Source of the DNA: DASUXA01 sp036378155
GTDB taxonomy: Bacteria; Actinomycetota; Actinomycetes; Mycobacteriales; Micromonosporaceae
DNA: 34,076 bases
Direction: 5' to 3'
Assembly: GCA_036378155.1 (NCBI GenBank)
Contig: DASUXA010000015.1
Location: forward strand, 1 to 34,076
This document shows, in pieces, positions 23,266 through 33,326 of this stretch. Both the position numbers and the translations under genes were made by a program. The notes below the pieces were generated by a model that was given only the letters and a program-made list of their open reading frames with translations, was not told the origin of the DNA and ran no database searches. Position 1 is the first letter of the stretch; every line of letters starts with the position of its first letter.

Positions 23266-23292
23266 ACTCGCCATCGTGCCATCCAGGCGAGT
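23266..23292 (+). terminator. Weak hairpin after the mtrAB-lpqB-comF unit
   Basis: ACTCGCC (23266-23272) pairs with GGCGAGT (23286-23292) around a 13-nt loop, 20 bases after the ComF-like stop. It is shorter than the other terminators here, so read-through into hpf is possible. Confidence 0.4.
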
Positions 23293-23296
23293 TCGG

Positions 23297-23314
23297 GTTA
23301 GCGTCAGAGCTAAC
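23297..23314. promoter_or_regulatory. 18-bp dyad GTTAGC-N6-GCTAAC upstream of hpf
   Basis: A perfect 6-bp inverted repeat with a 6-bp spacer, relatively AT-rich for this DNA, 145 bases before the hpf start. It looks like a dimeric repressor or activator site. TAGCGT within it (23299-23304) could also be a -10 box. No known regulator is recognised. Confidence 0.4.
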
Positions 23315-23459
23315 GGACTCACCCCGAGGGGAGGCAAGCCACGGCGGCGGGTTCCGTCTACGGGTACGTGCGTAGGCGGGTCTCGCTTCACCCGAATCCG
23401 CCGTCGGCCGGTCCCGGTCGCGGCGGCAACGACGCAGGACCGTGGGGGAGGTCGAGAGA

Positions 23460-24107
23460 GTGGACATCGTCGTCAAGGGGCGCAACGTGGAGGTGCCGGC
23501 GCACTACCGTCGGCACGTCACCGAGAAGCTGCGGAAGGTCGAAAAGTACGACCAGAAGATCATCCGCGTCGATGTCGAACTGTTCCACGAACGCAACCGC
23601 CGGCAGTCGGAACGCTGCCAACGAGTAGAGATCACCTGTCTGACGCGTGGCCCGGTGATCCGTGCCGAAGCCTGCGCGTCGGACTTCTACATCGCCCTCG
23701 ACCAGGCGGTGACGAAGCTGGACAGCCGATTGCGCCGCAGCGCCGACCGTCGTCGGGTGCATCGGGGCCGGCGAGCACCGGTCTCGGTGGCGGCGGCGAC
23801 CGCCGGGCTGCCCGGCGACCTCGGTGAACCCTTTGACCACGGCGGGACTCCTGACGGATACCGGGAGTCGACCGCCGCGATGAACGGACACGGCACGGCG
23901 CTGGCTCTCGCGGACGAGGACGACCAGCCCTGGCACATCGTGCGGGAGAAGGAGCACTCCGCCGAGCCGATGACCATCGACGATGCCCTGTTCCAGATGG
24001 AACTCGTGGGGCACGACTTCTTCCTGTTCATGGACAAGGAATCCGGCAAGCCGAGCGTCGTGTACCGGCGCAAGGCGTACGACTACGGCGTTCTCTCGCT
24101 CGGCTGA
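23460..24107 (+). CDS. hpf: Long-form ribosome hibernation promoting factor
   Basis: The 215-residue long HPF is expected to pair 70S ribosomes into inactive 100S particles in stationary or stressed cells. The N-terminal domain (about 1-100) begins VDIVVKGRNVEVPAHYRRHV and has the ribosome-facing basic segment RLRRSADRRRVHRGRR; a flexible linker follows, then the C-terminal dimerisation domain with MTIDDALFQMELVGHDFFLF and VVYRRKAYDYGVL. The GTG at 23460 is preferred over an in-frame GTG at 23442 because the strong GGGGGAGG (23444-23451) lies between them at the right distance. It is in the conserved position between lpqB/comF and secA. Confidence 0.92.
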   Translation: MDIVVKGRNVEVPAHYRRHVTEKLRKVEKYDQKIIRVDVELFHERNRRQSERCQRVEITCLTRGPVIRAEACASDFYIALDQAVTKLDSRLRRSADRRRVHRGRRAPVSVAAATAGLPGDLGEPFDHGGTPDGYRESTAAMNGHGTALALADEDDQPWHIVREKEHSAEPMTIDDALFQMELVGHDFFLFMDKESGKPSVVYRRKAYDYGVLSLG

Positions 24108-24157
24108 GCCGCCGGTAGCCGGGCGGCGCGGGGCGACCCCGGGCCGACGTGTCCCCG

Positions 24158-24207
24158 GAGCCGTACAACGGTCGTGATGGGCGTACACCACGGCTGTTGT
24201 ACGGCTC
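24158..24207 (+). terminator. hpf terminator, long hairpin
   Basis: GAGCCGTACAAC (24158-24169) pairs perfectly with GTTGTACGGCTC (24196-24207), and the stem extends inward to 19 pairs with two G-U pairs, leaving a 12-nt loop. It starts 51 bases after the hpf stop. Confidence 0.7.
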
Positions 24208-24297
24208 GGGCGAGGAACCGCCGCCCGACCGTCCGGTGGGGCGCGGCAGCGTCCTCCCGACGGGCGCGGGTGGCGCGGTCCTGAGATCATCAGACGC

Positions 24298-25527
24298 ATG
24301 TCGTGGATCCGCGTCCTGTCCCGTGGCGACCGAGTTGTCATCGGCGGTTCAGTAGCGGCGATCGCGCTGGCCGGATTCACCCGGTCGGCGAACGCGGTGC
24401 TCGCGTTCGCCTGCGCCGCGCTCGCGGTGGGCCTGCTGGCAGCTCTCGTCGGGCGGTGCGTCGACCAGCTCGGCGACCGGTTCGGCGCGGGTGCGACCGG
24501 GGTACTGCAGAGCGCCCTGGGCAACCTGCCCGAGCTGTTCATCTCGTTCTTCGCGCTCCAGCAGGGCCTGGTCGCCGTCGTACAGTCGGCGATCATCGGT
24601 TCGATCCTGGCGAACCTGCTGCTGGTCCTCGGCGCGGCGTTCCTGATCGGTGGGCTGCGCAACGGTCCGCAACGGTTCGACTCGGCGCGCGCCCGGGACA
24701 TCTGCGTCCTGCTGGCCCTTGCCACGTCGGCGCTCGTGCTGCCCAGCCTCGCGATGTACACCCATGCCCCGGCGGCGAAGCACGTGCGCACGTTGTCCGA
24801 CGCGGTGGCGCTGGTCCTGCTCGCGGTGTTCGCGCTGTCCCTGCCCGCCGCGCTGCGCCGGGGCAGCCCGGACACCTCTTCCGATCAGGCGCGTCCAGCA
24901 GCCGCGCCGGCAGCCGCCGGCGGCGACCGCGCCCCGGACACGGTGACCGACCGCGCCCCGGACACTTTGACCGACCGCGCGGCGGCGGCCGCCGACGATC
25001 CGGCGCCCGGTTCCCGGCCCGGCGACGCCGCGACCGTCGAACGACCCAGCCAATCCCACGGCGGGGTGCGTTGGCCGCTGGCGCTCGCCATCGGGCTGCT
25101 CGCCGCCTCGGGTGTGGCGGCGGCGGTGGTGTCGGAATGGTTCGTCGCGGCGCTCGAACCGGCGATCGACGCCCTGGGCATCTCGCAGGCGTTCGCCGGT
25201 CTGGTCGTCGTCGCCATCGCCGGCAACGCGGTGGAGAACGTGGTCGGCATCCAACTCGCCGCGCGCAACCAGGCGGACTACGCGGTATCGGTGATCGTCA
25301 ACAGCCCGCTGCAGATCGCGCTCGTGCTCGCCCCGGCGCTGGTACTGCTCAGCCTGCTCACCACGACCACGCTGACCCTGGTGTTCGCGCCCATGCTGGT
25401 GGTCGCGGTGGTCCTCGCGGTCCTGGTGGTCACCTTGATCGTGGTGGACGGAGAGTCCAACTGGCTGGAAGGGGTCGCCCTGATCGGGCTGTACGTGATG
25501 ATCGCGGCAGTGTTCTGGTGGGGCTGA
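24298..25527 (+). CDS. CaCA-family cation/H+ antiporter (ChaA/CAX-like)
   Basis: The 409-residue membrane protein is built as two homologous halves of about five spans. Each half carries the alpha-repeat motif that binds the cation: GNLPELFISFFAL (E79) and GNAVENVVGIQLAARNQ (E313). It likely exports calcium or sodium in exchange for protons. The linker between the halves (about 195-250) is Pro/Ala/Asp-rich and contains an 8-residue repeat DRAPDT(V/L)T encoded by a 24-bp tandem repeat (24925-24972). ATG chosen at the first hydrophobic stretch; no strong ribosome binding site is visible. Convergent with the next gene, 18 bases between stops. Confidence 0.87.
   Translation: MSWIRVLSRGDRVVIGGSVAAIALAGFTRSANAVLAFACAALAVGLLAALVGRCVDQLGDRFGAGATGVLQSALGNLPELFISFFALQQGLVAVVQSAIIGSILANLLLVLGAAFLIGGLRNGPQRFDSARARDICVLLALATSALVLPSLAMYTHAPAAKHVRTLSDAVALVLLAVFALSLPAALRRGSPDTSSDQARPAAAPAAAGGDRAPDTVTDRAPDTLTDRAAAAADDPAPGSRPGDAATVERPSQSHGGVRWPLALAIGLLAASGVAAAVVSEWFVAALEPAIDALGISQAFAGLVVVAIAGNAVENVVGIQLAARNQADYAVSVIVNSPLQIALVLAPALVLLSLLTTTTLTLVFAPMLVVAVVLAVLVVTLIVVDGESNWLEGVALIGLYVMIAAVFWWG
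24925..24982 (+). repeat. 24-bp coding tandem repeat in the antiporter linker
   Basis: GACCGCGCCCCGGACAC starts copies at 24925 and 24949 that differ by a few bases, with a partial third at 24973. It encodes DRAPDTVT, DRAPDTLT and DRA, in the loop between the two antiporter halves, where length changes should be tolerated. Confidence 0.8.
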
Positions 25528-25545
25528 CGGGCCCGACGCGCACGG

Positions 25546-26670
25546 TCAGCCGGCGGACAGGTCGCGGGGCAGCAGCCCCCACAGCACGTCGTCCTGGCGA
25601 CCACCGGTCGCGGTGGGCAGCCGATCGCGCTGGTACCCCTCGCGTGTGAACCCGACCTTCTCCAGCACCCGCTGCGAGGCGTGGTTCGCCGGGTCGGTGC
25701 CCGCGATCAGCCGGGACAGTCCCACCTCGTCGAACGCCCAGTGGGCGAGCAGCCGTACCGCCCGGACCGGGTAGCCGCGTCCCCGCCACGCGGGCAGCAT
25801 GCTGTACCCGATCATCGCCTGTCCGCACAGCGGGTCCTGCAGGTACAGCGCGATCTCCCCGGCGAATTCGCCGGTCTCCGCGTCGCACAGCGCCAGTTCG
25901 GCGCGCTCCCCGGCGAGCCACCGCGCCTCGGCACGGGCGCAGATCCGCGCCACCGCCGCCCGGTCCGGGGTCGCCCCCGGTACCGTCGTCGCCACCACCT
26001 CGGGCAGCGTGCGCAGGAAGTACAGCGCATCGGTGTCCTCGACGGCGAGCGGTCGCAGCGTCACCGTACCGTCGGACAGGCGCCCGTCGGGCAGGTCGGG
26101 CAGCAGCCGGGGGACCGGGGCGTCCGGGTCGCCGACCACCCGCGCCCACGCGATCAGGTCGTGTCGCCCGCCGCCGCGCGTCTTGCCCGCCGAGCGGCGT
26201 ACCCCTTCCCGCTGGTACCCGGCTCCCAGCGCGACCCGCTGGCTGGCGATGTTCTCCCATTCGGTGAGCAGTTCCAGCCGGGCGAGTCCGTGCCGGAACG
26301 CCCAGTCGGTCAGCGTTCGGGCGGCGGCGGTGGCGACGTGTCGCCCACGCGCCCACGGCGCCACCCAGTACCCGATCTCGCCTTGGGCGCGTTCCGGGAA
26401 CACCCGGGTGATACCGATCGACCCCCACAGCCGGTCGGTCAACGGGTCGACGATGGTGTACTGCGCGCCGCCGTTCGCCCAACCGACCGGTGCGCCGACC
26501 GTCACCCACCACAGCGCGTCGTCGTGTGTGTACGGGTCGGGCATGTTGTGCAGGAAGCGGAGCGTCGACGGATCGGCGCAGGCGGCGACGATGTCGTCCA
26601 CGTCGTCCTCGTGTACCGGGCGCAGCCGCACACCGTCCCCGTCGATCGTGTCGCGCGGCAGTTCGCTCAC
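25546..26670 (-). CDS. Tandem-domain GNAT N-acetyltransferase
   Basis: The 374-residue protein has two GNAT domains of the RimJ/RimL kind. Domain 1 (about 1-170) has VRLRPVHEDDVDDI, the acetyl-CoA loop GEIGYWVAPWARGRHVATAA and NIASQRVALGAGYQREGV. Domain 2 (about 190-374) has VTLRPLAVEDTDALYFL, IGYSMLPAWRGRGYPVRA and NHASQRVLEKVGFTREGY. Substrate unknown; such proteins acetylate N-terminal or side-chain amines. The GTG at 26670 is fixed by AGGAGGG just upstream; the longer in-frame start at 26715 would lie before that site. It resembles the single-domain GNAT gene 1 kb further on. Confidence 0.88.
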   Translation of the reverse strand: MSELPRDTIDGDGVRLRPVHEDDVDDIVAACADPSTLRFLHNMPDPYTHDDALWWVTVGAPVGWANGGAQYTIVDPLTDRLWGSIGITRVFPERAQGEIGYWVAPWARGRHVATAAARTLTDWAFRHGLARLELLTEWENIASQRVALGAGYQREGVRRSAGKTRGGGRHDLIAWARVVGDPDAPVPRLLPDLPDGRLSDGTVTLRPLAVEDTDALYFLRTLPEVVATTVPGATPDRAAVARICARAEARWLAGERAELALCDAETGEFAGEIALYLQDPLCGQAMIGYSMLPAWRGRGYPVRAVRLLAHWAFDEVGLSRLIAGTDPANHASQRVLEKVGFTREGYQRDRLPTATGGRQDDVLWGLLPRDLSAG

Positions 26671-26780
26671 GTGATCCCTCCTAGCGGCCGATCCAGCCGT
26701 GTCGCTCCTGCTCATCGATGATCCTGCCGTACCCGTGCGATGCTGGCACTCGGACGCGGAGCATCGAAGGGAGACGGAGC

Positions 26781-27788
26781 GTGACGACGACGCCTCGGAT
26801 CGAGCAGTTGGCGGCGGAGACGGGCGGCGACGGCAGCTTCGTCCGCCAGGCGAACCGATTCACCGGACGGGTCAGCCGGGACAGCGAATCCGCGCCGGGC
26901 GGCGGGCCGGACGGTCGTGGTCGGTGGCCCGTGGAACCCGGTCGGTACCGGCTGATCTGGTCGCGGGCGTGCCCGTGGGCGCACCGCGCGGTGATCGTCC
27001 GGGCGCTGCTCGGGCTCGAAGACGTGATCTCGTTGGGTACCGTGGACCCGATCCGCGACGAGCGGGGCTGGCGGTTCACCCTCGACCCGGACGGTCGCGA
27101 CCCGGTGCTGGGCATCCAGTTTCTCGCCGACGCGTACCGCGCCACCGACCCGGACTATTCGGGTCGGGTCACCGTACCGGCGTTGATCGACACCTACTCC
27201 GGTCACGTGGTGACCAACGACTTTCCGCAGCTCACCCTCGACTTCTCGACCGAGTGGGCGGACTACCACCGCGCCGGCGCGCCCGACCTGTACCCGGTGG
27301 ACCGGCGCGCCGAGATGGACGCGCTGATGGCCGAGGTGTACCGGGACGTCAACAACGGCGTGTACCGGTGCGGTTTCGCCACCTCGCAGGCGGCGTACGG
27401 GCGGGCGTACGAGGCGCTGTTCGCGCGGCTGGACGCGCTCGCCGAGCGGCTGTCCGATCGCCGGTACCTGATGGGCGACGCGATCACCGAGGCGGACGTC
27501 CGGCTGTTCACCACCCTGGTGCGCTTCGACGTCGTGTACCACGGGCACTTCAAGTGCAACCGGAACAAACTCACCGAGATGCCGGTGCTGTGGCGGTACG
27601 CCCGCGACCTGTTCGCGGTTCCGGGCTTCGGCGACACCGTGGACTTCGACCACATCAAGCGGCACTACTACGCGACGCACGACAAACTCAACCCGTCGCG
27701 AATCGTGCCCGGCGGGCCCGACCTGTCCGGTTGGTACCACCCGCCCGCGCCGGACAGCCGCCCCGCCGCTCCGGGTGGTCACACGTGA
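26781..27788 (+). CDS. Glutathionyl-hydroquinone reductase-like (Xi-class GST) protein
   Basis: The 335-residue cytoplasmic oxidoreductase has an N-terminal thioredoxin-fold domain with active-site Cys in RACPWAHRAVIVRALLGLE (C64), followed by an all-helical GST C-terminal domain with YRDVNNGVYRCGFATSQAAY and MGDAITEADVRLFTTLVRFD. The family (YqjG/ECM4) reductively removes glutathione from quinone conjugates; actinobacteria mostly use mycothiol, so the thiol partner here is uncertain. The GTG at 26781 was chosen by AGGGAG at 26768-26773 and the family N-terminus. Its 3' end overlaps the convergent GNAT gene by 10 bp. Confidence 0.9.
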   Translation: MTTTPRIEQLAAETGGDGSFVRQANRFTGRVSRDSESAPGGGPDGRGRWPVEPGRYRLIWSRACPWAHRAVIVRALLGLEDVISLGTVDPIRDERGWRFTLDPDGRDPVLGIQFLADAYRATDPDYSGRVTVPALIDTYSGHVVTNDFPQLTLDFSTEWADYHRAGAPDLYPVDRRAEMDALMAEVYRDVNNGVYRCGFATSQAAYGRAYEALFARLDALAERLSDRRYLMGDAITEADVRLFTTLVRFDVVYHGHFKCNRNKLTEMPVLWRYARDLFAVPGFGDTVDFDHIKRHYYATHDKLNPSRIVPGGPDLSGWYHPPAPDSRPAAPGGHT

Positions 27789-28399
27789 TCGGACGCATCG
27801 GACCTCGGGCCCGTGCCGCCGGCGACGCTCGCCGGGGAATCGCCGTCGAGCGCACCGCTGAGCAGGTCGTCGGCGCGTAGCACGCCGACCCACGCGTCGC
27901 GCGGTTCGCCGCGGTGGACCAGCACGCCGGGCTCGACCGGACCGATCCGGAAGCCGACCTTCTCGGCGACCCGGCGGGACGCGTCGTTGCCGACCTCGGC
28001 GCGCCACCGCAGTTCACGTAGCCCGAAATCGGTCAGCGCCCAGTGGGCGACGGCACGGCTCGCCCGTTCGGCGACGCCCCGCCCGCGCGCCCACGGGGCG
28101 GTCCAGTAGCCGATCTCCCCGGTACCCGCCGCGACGTCGAGGTCGACCAGCCCGTTCGAGGCGAGCAGCGCGCCGGTCGCGCGGTCGAACACGCCCAGCG
28201 GAGCGCCGGTCCGCTGGGTCCAGGCGTCACGGGTGACGCCGGTGACGAAGGCGACCGCGTGGGCGAGCGTGTACGGCGTGGGCACCTGCGTCCAGCGCTG
28301 GATCAGCGGATCCTGGCAGGCCTGGTACACCTGGTCGGCGTCGGCGGCCCGCCATGGTCGCAGTAGTAGATCGTCGGTGATGATTTCGACAGCGCGCAC
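27779..28399 (-). CDS. GNAT N-acetyltransferase, RimJ/RimL type
   Basis: The 206-residue single GNAT domain contains LLLRPWRAADADQVYQACQD, GEIGYWTAPWARGRGVAERA (acetyl-CoA loop) and NDASRRVAEKVGFRIG, followed by about 45 residues of Gly/Ser/Asp-rich tail. The acetyl-CoA loop nearly repeats that of the first domain of the tandem GNAT at 25546-26670, suggesting a local duplication. Start: GTG at 28399, preceded by a moderate GGCGGG. Substrate not predictable. The last ten bases overlap the convergent reductase gene. Confidence 0.86.
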   Translation of the reverse strand: MRAVEIITDDLLLRPWRAADADQVYQACQDPLIQRWTQVPTPYTLAHAVAFVTGVTRDAWTQRTGAPLGVFDRATGALLASNGLVDLDVAAGTGEIGYWTAPWARGRGVAERASRAVAHWALTDFGLRELRWRAEVGNDASRRVAEKVGFRIGPVEPGVLVHRGEPRDAWVGVLRADDLLSGALDGDSPASVAGGTGPRSDASDHV

Positions 28400-28547
28400 C
28401 CCGCCAGCCTCGCGCGTCGAGCCCCGCCCCGGCTACCCGATTCCTGTCACTCGTGGGTGGGGTACGGGTCCGCGTGGCGGCGCGCCGCCGCTGGTCGCGT
28501 CCACGTGTCCGTTTCGTCACGGGTTCCGGACAGCCCCGGCAGCGCGG

Positions 28548-28578
28548 GTGACGATTGGGGTGTCTCTCCGCCTACGAT
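28548..28578 (+). promoter_or_regulatory. Candidate secA promoter
   Basis: GTGACG (28548-28553) and TACGAT (28573-28578) separated by 19 bp resemble -35 and TAnnnT -10 elements. The leader would be about 25 nt and include AGAGGGAG (28594-28601), the secA ribosome binding site. Confidence 0.4.
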
Positions 28579-28609
28579 GGTTCGGCAGACTGTAGAGGGA
28601 GCGCTACCC

Positions 28610-31474
<2,865 letters not shown>

Positions 31475-31487
31475 CGCGTGAGTGGGT

Positions 31488-31519
31488 GACGGCCGGCCGG
31501 TGGGAACCGGCCGGCCGTC
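31488..31519 (+). terminator. secA terminator hairpin
   Basis: A perfect 14-bp stem (31488-31501 with 31506-31519) with a GGGA tetraloop of GNRA type, beginning 13 bases after the secA stop. GTCGTCGCATT follows. Confidence 0.8.
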
Positions 31520-31553
31520 GTCGCATTCAGTCGCGCCGTCGCGAGGGCGTTCC

Positions 31554-31648
31554 GGGTCGACCCCGGATCCTCCGCGCCATCTTCGCGGGGTGCTCGACGT
31601 CGACCCCGGAGTGTCCACCGGATCAGGGTCGACACTGGACACTCCGGG
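31554..31648. repeat. Interlocked inverted repeats between convergent secA and Rv3235-like gene
   Basis: Stem A is CCCGGAGTGTCCA (31605-31617) with its perfect complement at 31636-31648. Stem B is GTCGACCC (31599-31606) with GGGTCGAC (31626-31633), whose right arm lies inside the loop of A. GTCGACCCCGGA also occurs at 31556-31567, preceded by GG, giving the palindrome GGGTCGACCC. Stem A probably terminates the minus-strand gene. A and B together have pseudoknot order, sharing only two bases. Confidence 0.65.
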
Positions 31649-31653
31649 AGCTC

Positions 31654-32241
31654 TCACACCACCTGGACGAAGGCGCACCGCCAGCCGTCAGGTCGCCGCT
31701 CGAAACGCAGCGCTACCGCCCACGCTAACTCACCTCGACCGAGCACGACCGCCGCTTCAGCCACGCCGGCTCGCGGCTCGCACACCCGCATCCGGCGTAC
31801 GCGAACCGGCGGCGCCCCGGACGGACCACCGGTCGCCCGGCTCGGCGCCCGCCTGCCGCCGGTGAGCTGGTCGGCGACGCTGCTGAACGACGCCGGTTCG
31901 ACCATCGCCCGCAGGTGCGCCGCCGGACGGTAGCCGTTGAGCACCTCGACACACGCGCGCACGAACCGTTGCGCCGCCTGTCGACCCTCGCTGGGTGGCG
32001 GCGTCACCGGGCGGGTCGGCACCGGGCGGTGCGGGGCGGGTCGCCTGCCCTCGGCGCGCCCGCCCGCGACTCGCGGCGCCCAGTCCAGCGGCAGGCAAGG
32101 TGCCTTTCTCGGATCCGCGAACGCCCAGCCGGCCGCCTCGTAATCGAACGGCGGTTCCAGCGCGGGCGCGGGGCGGACCCGGACCACCGAGGTGGGCGCG
32201 GGGCGGTCGACGTGGGGACGGGGTGCGAGCGAGCGGGGCAT
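31654..32241 (-). CDS. Rv3235 family (DUF6459) protein
   Basis: The 195-residue protein has a disordered Pro/Arg-rich N-terminal half (about 1-85) and a conserved C-terminal domain: AAQRFVRACVEVLNGYRPAA, LRAMVEPASFSSVADQL, VRRMRVCEPRAGVAEAAVVL and the ending RRPDGWRCAFVQVV. This is the actinobacterial Rv3235/DUF6459 family, found near secA and of unknown function. The ATG at 32241 is supported by GGAGG immediately upstream; a longer in-frame start would run into the repeat array at 32262-32301. Possibly co-transcribed with the HTH gene 122 bp upstream. Confidence 0.8.
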   Translation of the reverse strand: MPRSLAPRPHVDRPAPTSVVRVRPAPALEPPFDYEAAGWAFADPRKAPCLPLDWAPRVAGGRAEGRRPAPHRPVPTRPVTPPPSEGRQAAQRFVRACVEVLNGYRPAAHLRAMVEPASFSSVADQLTGGRRAPSRATGGPSGAPPVRVRRMRVCEPRAGVAEAAVVLGRGELAWAVALRFERRPDGWRCAFVQVV

Positions 32242-32261
32242 GCCGCCTCCGTAGGGCTTGA

Positions 32262-32301
32262 TTCCTTCGTTTGCTTTCGTTTGCCTCCAAGTGCTTTCTA
32301 G
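32262..32301 (-). promoter_or_regulatory. 10-bp-phased direct-repeat array in front of the Rv3235-like gene
   Basis: Read on the plus strand, TGC starts units at 32272, 32282 and 32292 (TGCTTTCGTT, TGCCTCCAAG, TGCTTTCTAG), with a degenerate TTCCTTCGTT at 32262. The spacing is exactly one helical turn. It lies 21-60 bases upstream of the gene's ATG and is AT-richer than its surroundings. TTGCTTTCGTTTGCC here (32271-32285) matches 13 of 15 bases with 32600-32614 in front of the HTH gene. Candidate binding array for the HTH protein. Confidence 0.5.
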
Positions 32302-32363
32302 CCAAGGCAGCACGGGACGTCAAGGGCTATCGATGTGCTTGTGGACGACGTGGCGCCGGGTTC

Positions 32364-32600
32364 TCAGTCGAGTTCCTCGTCCTCGCGTCCGACCAGGGGA
32401 TTCGTCCGCACCCACGCAGCGGTCTCGGCGTACTTGCGGTCGATGTACTCCTCGAGCTTGGCGCGCTCGATGCGCCACTGACCGCGACCGCCCACCTTGA
32501 TCGCGGGCAGCTCGCCGCTGCGGACCATGTGGTACACCTGCGAGATCGAGACGTTCAGCTCCTCGGCGACATCCGACATCTGCAGGAAGCGGGGCGACAT
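32364..32600 (-). CDS. Small excisionase/BldC-like helix-turn-helix DNA-binding protein
   Basis: The 78-residue protein consists of one MerR-type winged helix-turn-helix: FLQMSDVAEELNVSISQVYHM, then VRSGELPAIKVGGRGQWRIE and AKLEEYIDRKYAETAAW. GGRGQWRIE is the wing. It fits Pfam HTH_17 (excisionase-like), widespread in actinobacteria and related in fold to BldC. The ATG at 32600 was chosen because the fold begins there; upstream frame is unlike any domain. No strong ribosome binding site is present; CAAACT at -12 to -7 could allow a leaderless start. A phased repeat array touches the start codon, suggesting self-regulation. Function in the cell is not established. Confidence 0.85.
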   Translation of the reverse strand: MSPRFLQMSDVAEELNVSISQVYHMVRSGELPAIKVGGRGQWRIERAKLEEYIDRKYAETAAWVRTNPLVGREDEELD

Positions 32601-32640
32601 TGCTTCAGTTTGCCATCGACTGCCTCGTACTGCTCTCGCG
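32601..32640 (-). promoter_or_regulatory. 10-bp-phased direct-repeat array abutting the HTH gene start
   Basis: On the plus strand TGC recurs at 32601, 32611, 32621 and 32631 (TGCTTCAGTT, TGCCATCGAC, TGCCTCGTAC, TGCTCTCGCG), four units with exactly 10-bp spacing, directly upstream of the HTH start codon. The unit nearest the gene resembles the array at 32262-32301. A protein oligomer on this array would block initiation or the ribosome. Confidence 0.5.
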
Positions 32641-32816
32641 AGCTCGCCGCCACGCCGTGCTGCAGGTCCCCGCTGGTACCGGGGCCGGTGCGGGGCAGGA
32701 GACGTACCGCCGCCGGGGTTTCCCGTCGCGATAGCCTTTCCCGGGCCCGCACCAGGGGTGTAGTACAAGGGGCACGACCGTCGCGTACGCGGCGGGCGCT
32801 GACATCCGGGGGATCA

Positions 32817-33326
32817 GTGGCGACAGAAACGACGCGCGTCTTCCTGCCCGCGACCCTGCCGGCGCTGGCATCGCTGCGCCGACACGGCGAGTTCCACCCG
32901 CCTGCGATCGGCGGACACGCGGTGACGCCCAGCCTGCGCGAGTGGTACGCCGAGGGCGACGAGGAGGAGCTGGAGTACGTCGCCTTCACACGGGCCGCGC
33001 AGGCGGCGCTCGCGCTGCTGCGGCGCGACCCCGGCGCGCCCCGGCGTCGGGTGGTCGTGTCCGTCGACGTACCGGTGACCCGGCTCGCCACCGCCGAGCA
33101 GGAGCTCGGCTCCAGCCTGGTCCGGCTGTCCGCGCCGGTACCGCTGTCCGCCGTCGCCGCGATCCACGTCGACGGAGCGGACGCCGAGGAGGACGTCGCA
33201 GCCGCTGCGGCGGTCGTCGAGGAAGCCGCCGCCGGCGACCCGGACGCGCAGTTCACCGTCGACAGCGCGGAAGATCACGAACTGGAGTGGTACGACGTGT
33301 CGGAACTCGACACGCTAGTCGACTGA
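32817..33326 (+). CDS. DUF6912 family protein
   Basis: The 169-residue soluble, acidic protein has TRVFLPATLPALASLRRHGEF, AVTPSLREWYAEGDEEELEY, RRRVVVSVDVP, VRLSAPVPLSAVAAIHVD and DAQFTVDSAEDHELEWYDV. These match the actinobacterial DUF6912 family, whose function is unknown. The GTG at 32817 is supported by GGGGGAT five bases upstream and by the family start; the frame is open further upstream but there it is antisense to the HTH gene. Divergent from the HTH gene; its 3' end overlaps the next, convergent gene by 12 bp. Confidence 0.82.
   Translation: MATETTRVFLPATLPALASLRRHGEFHPPAIGGHAVTPSLREWYAEGDEEELEYVAFTRAAQAALALLRRDPGAPRRRVVVSVDVPVTRLATAEQELGSSLVRLSAPVPLSAVAAIHVDGADAEEDVAAAAAVVEEAAAGDPDAQFTVDSAEDHELEWYDVSELDTLVD

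Noticed and set aside
23442..23459. Earlier GTG start for hpf
   Set aside because: It lies before the strong GGGGGAGG, which is correctly placed for the GTG at 23460 where family homology begins.
26671..26715. Longer N-terminus for the tandem GNAT protein
   Set aside because: The AGGAGGG ribosome binding site lies inside that stretch, and the added residues are not part of the fold.
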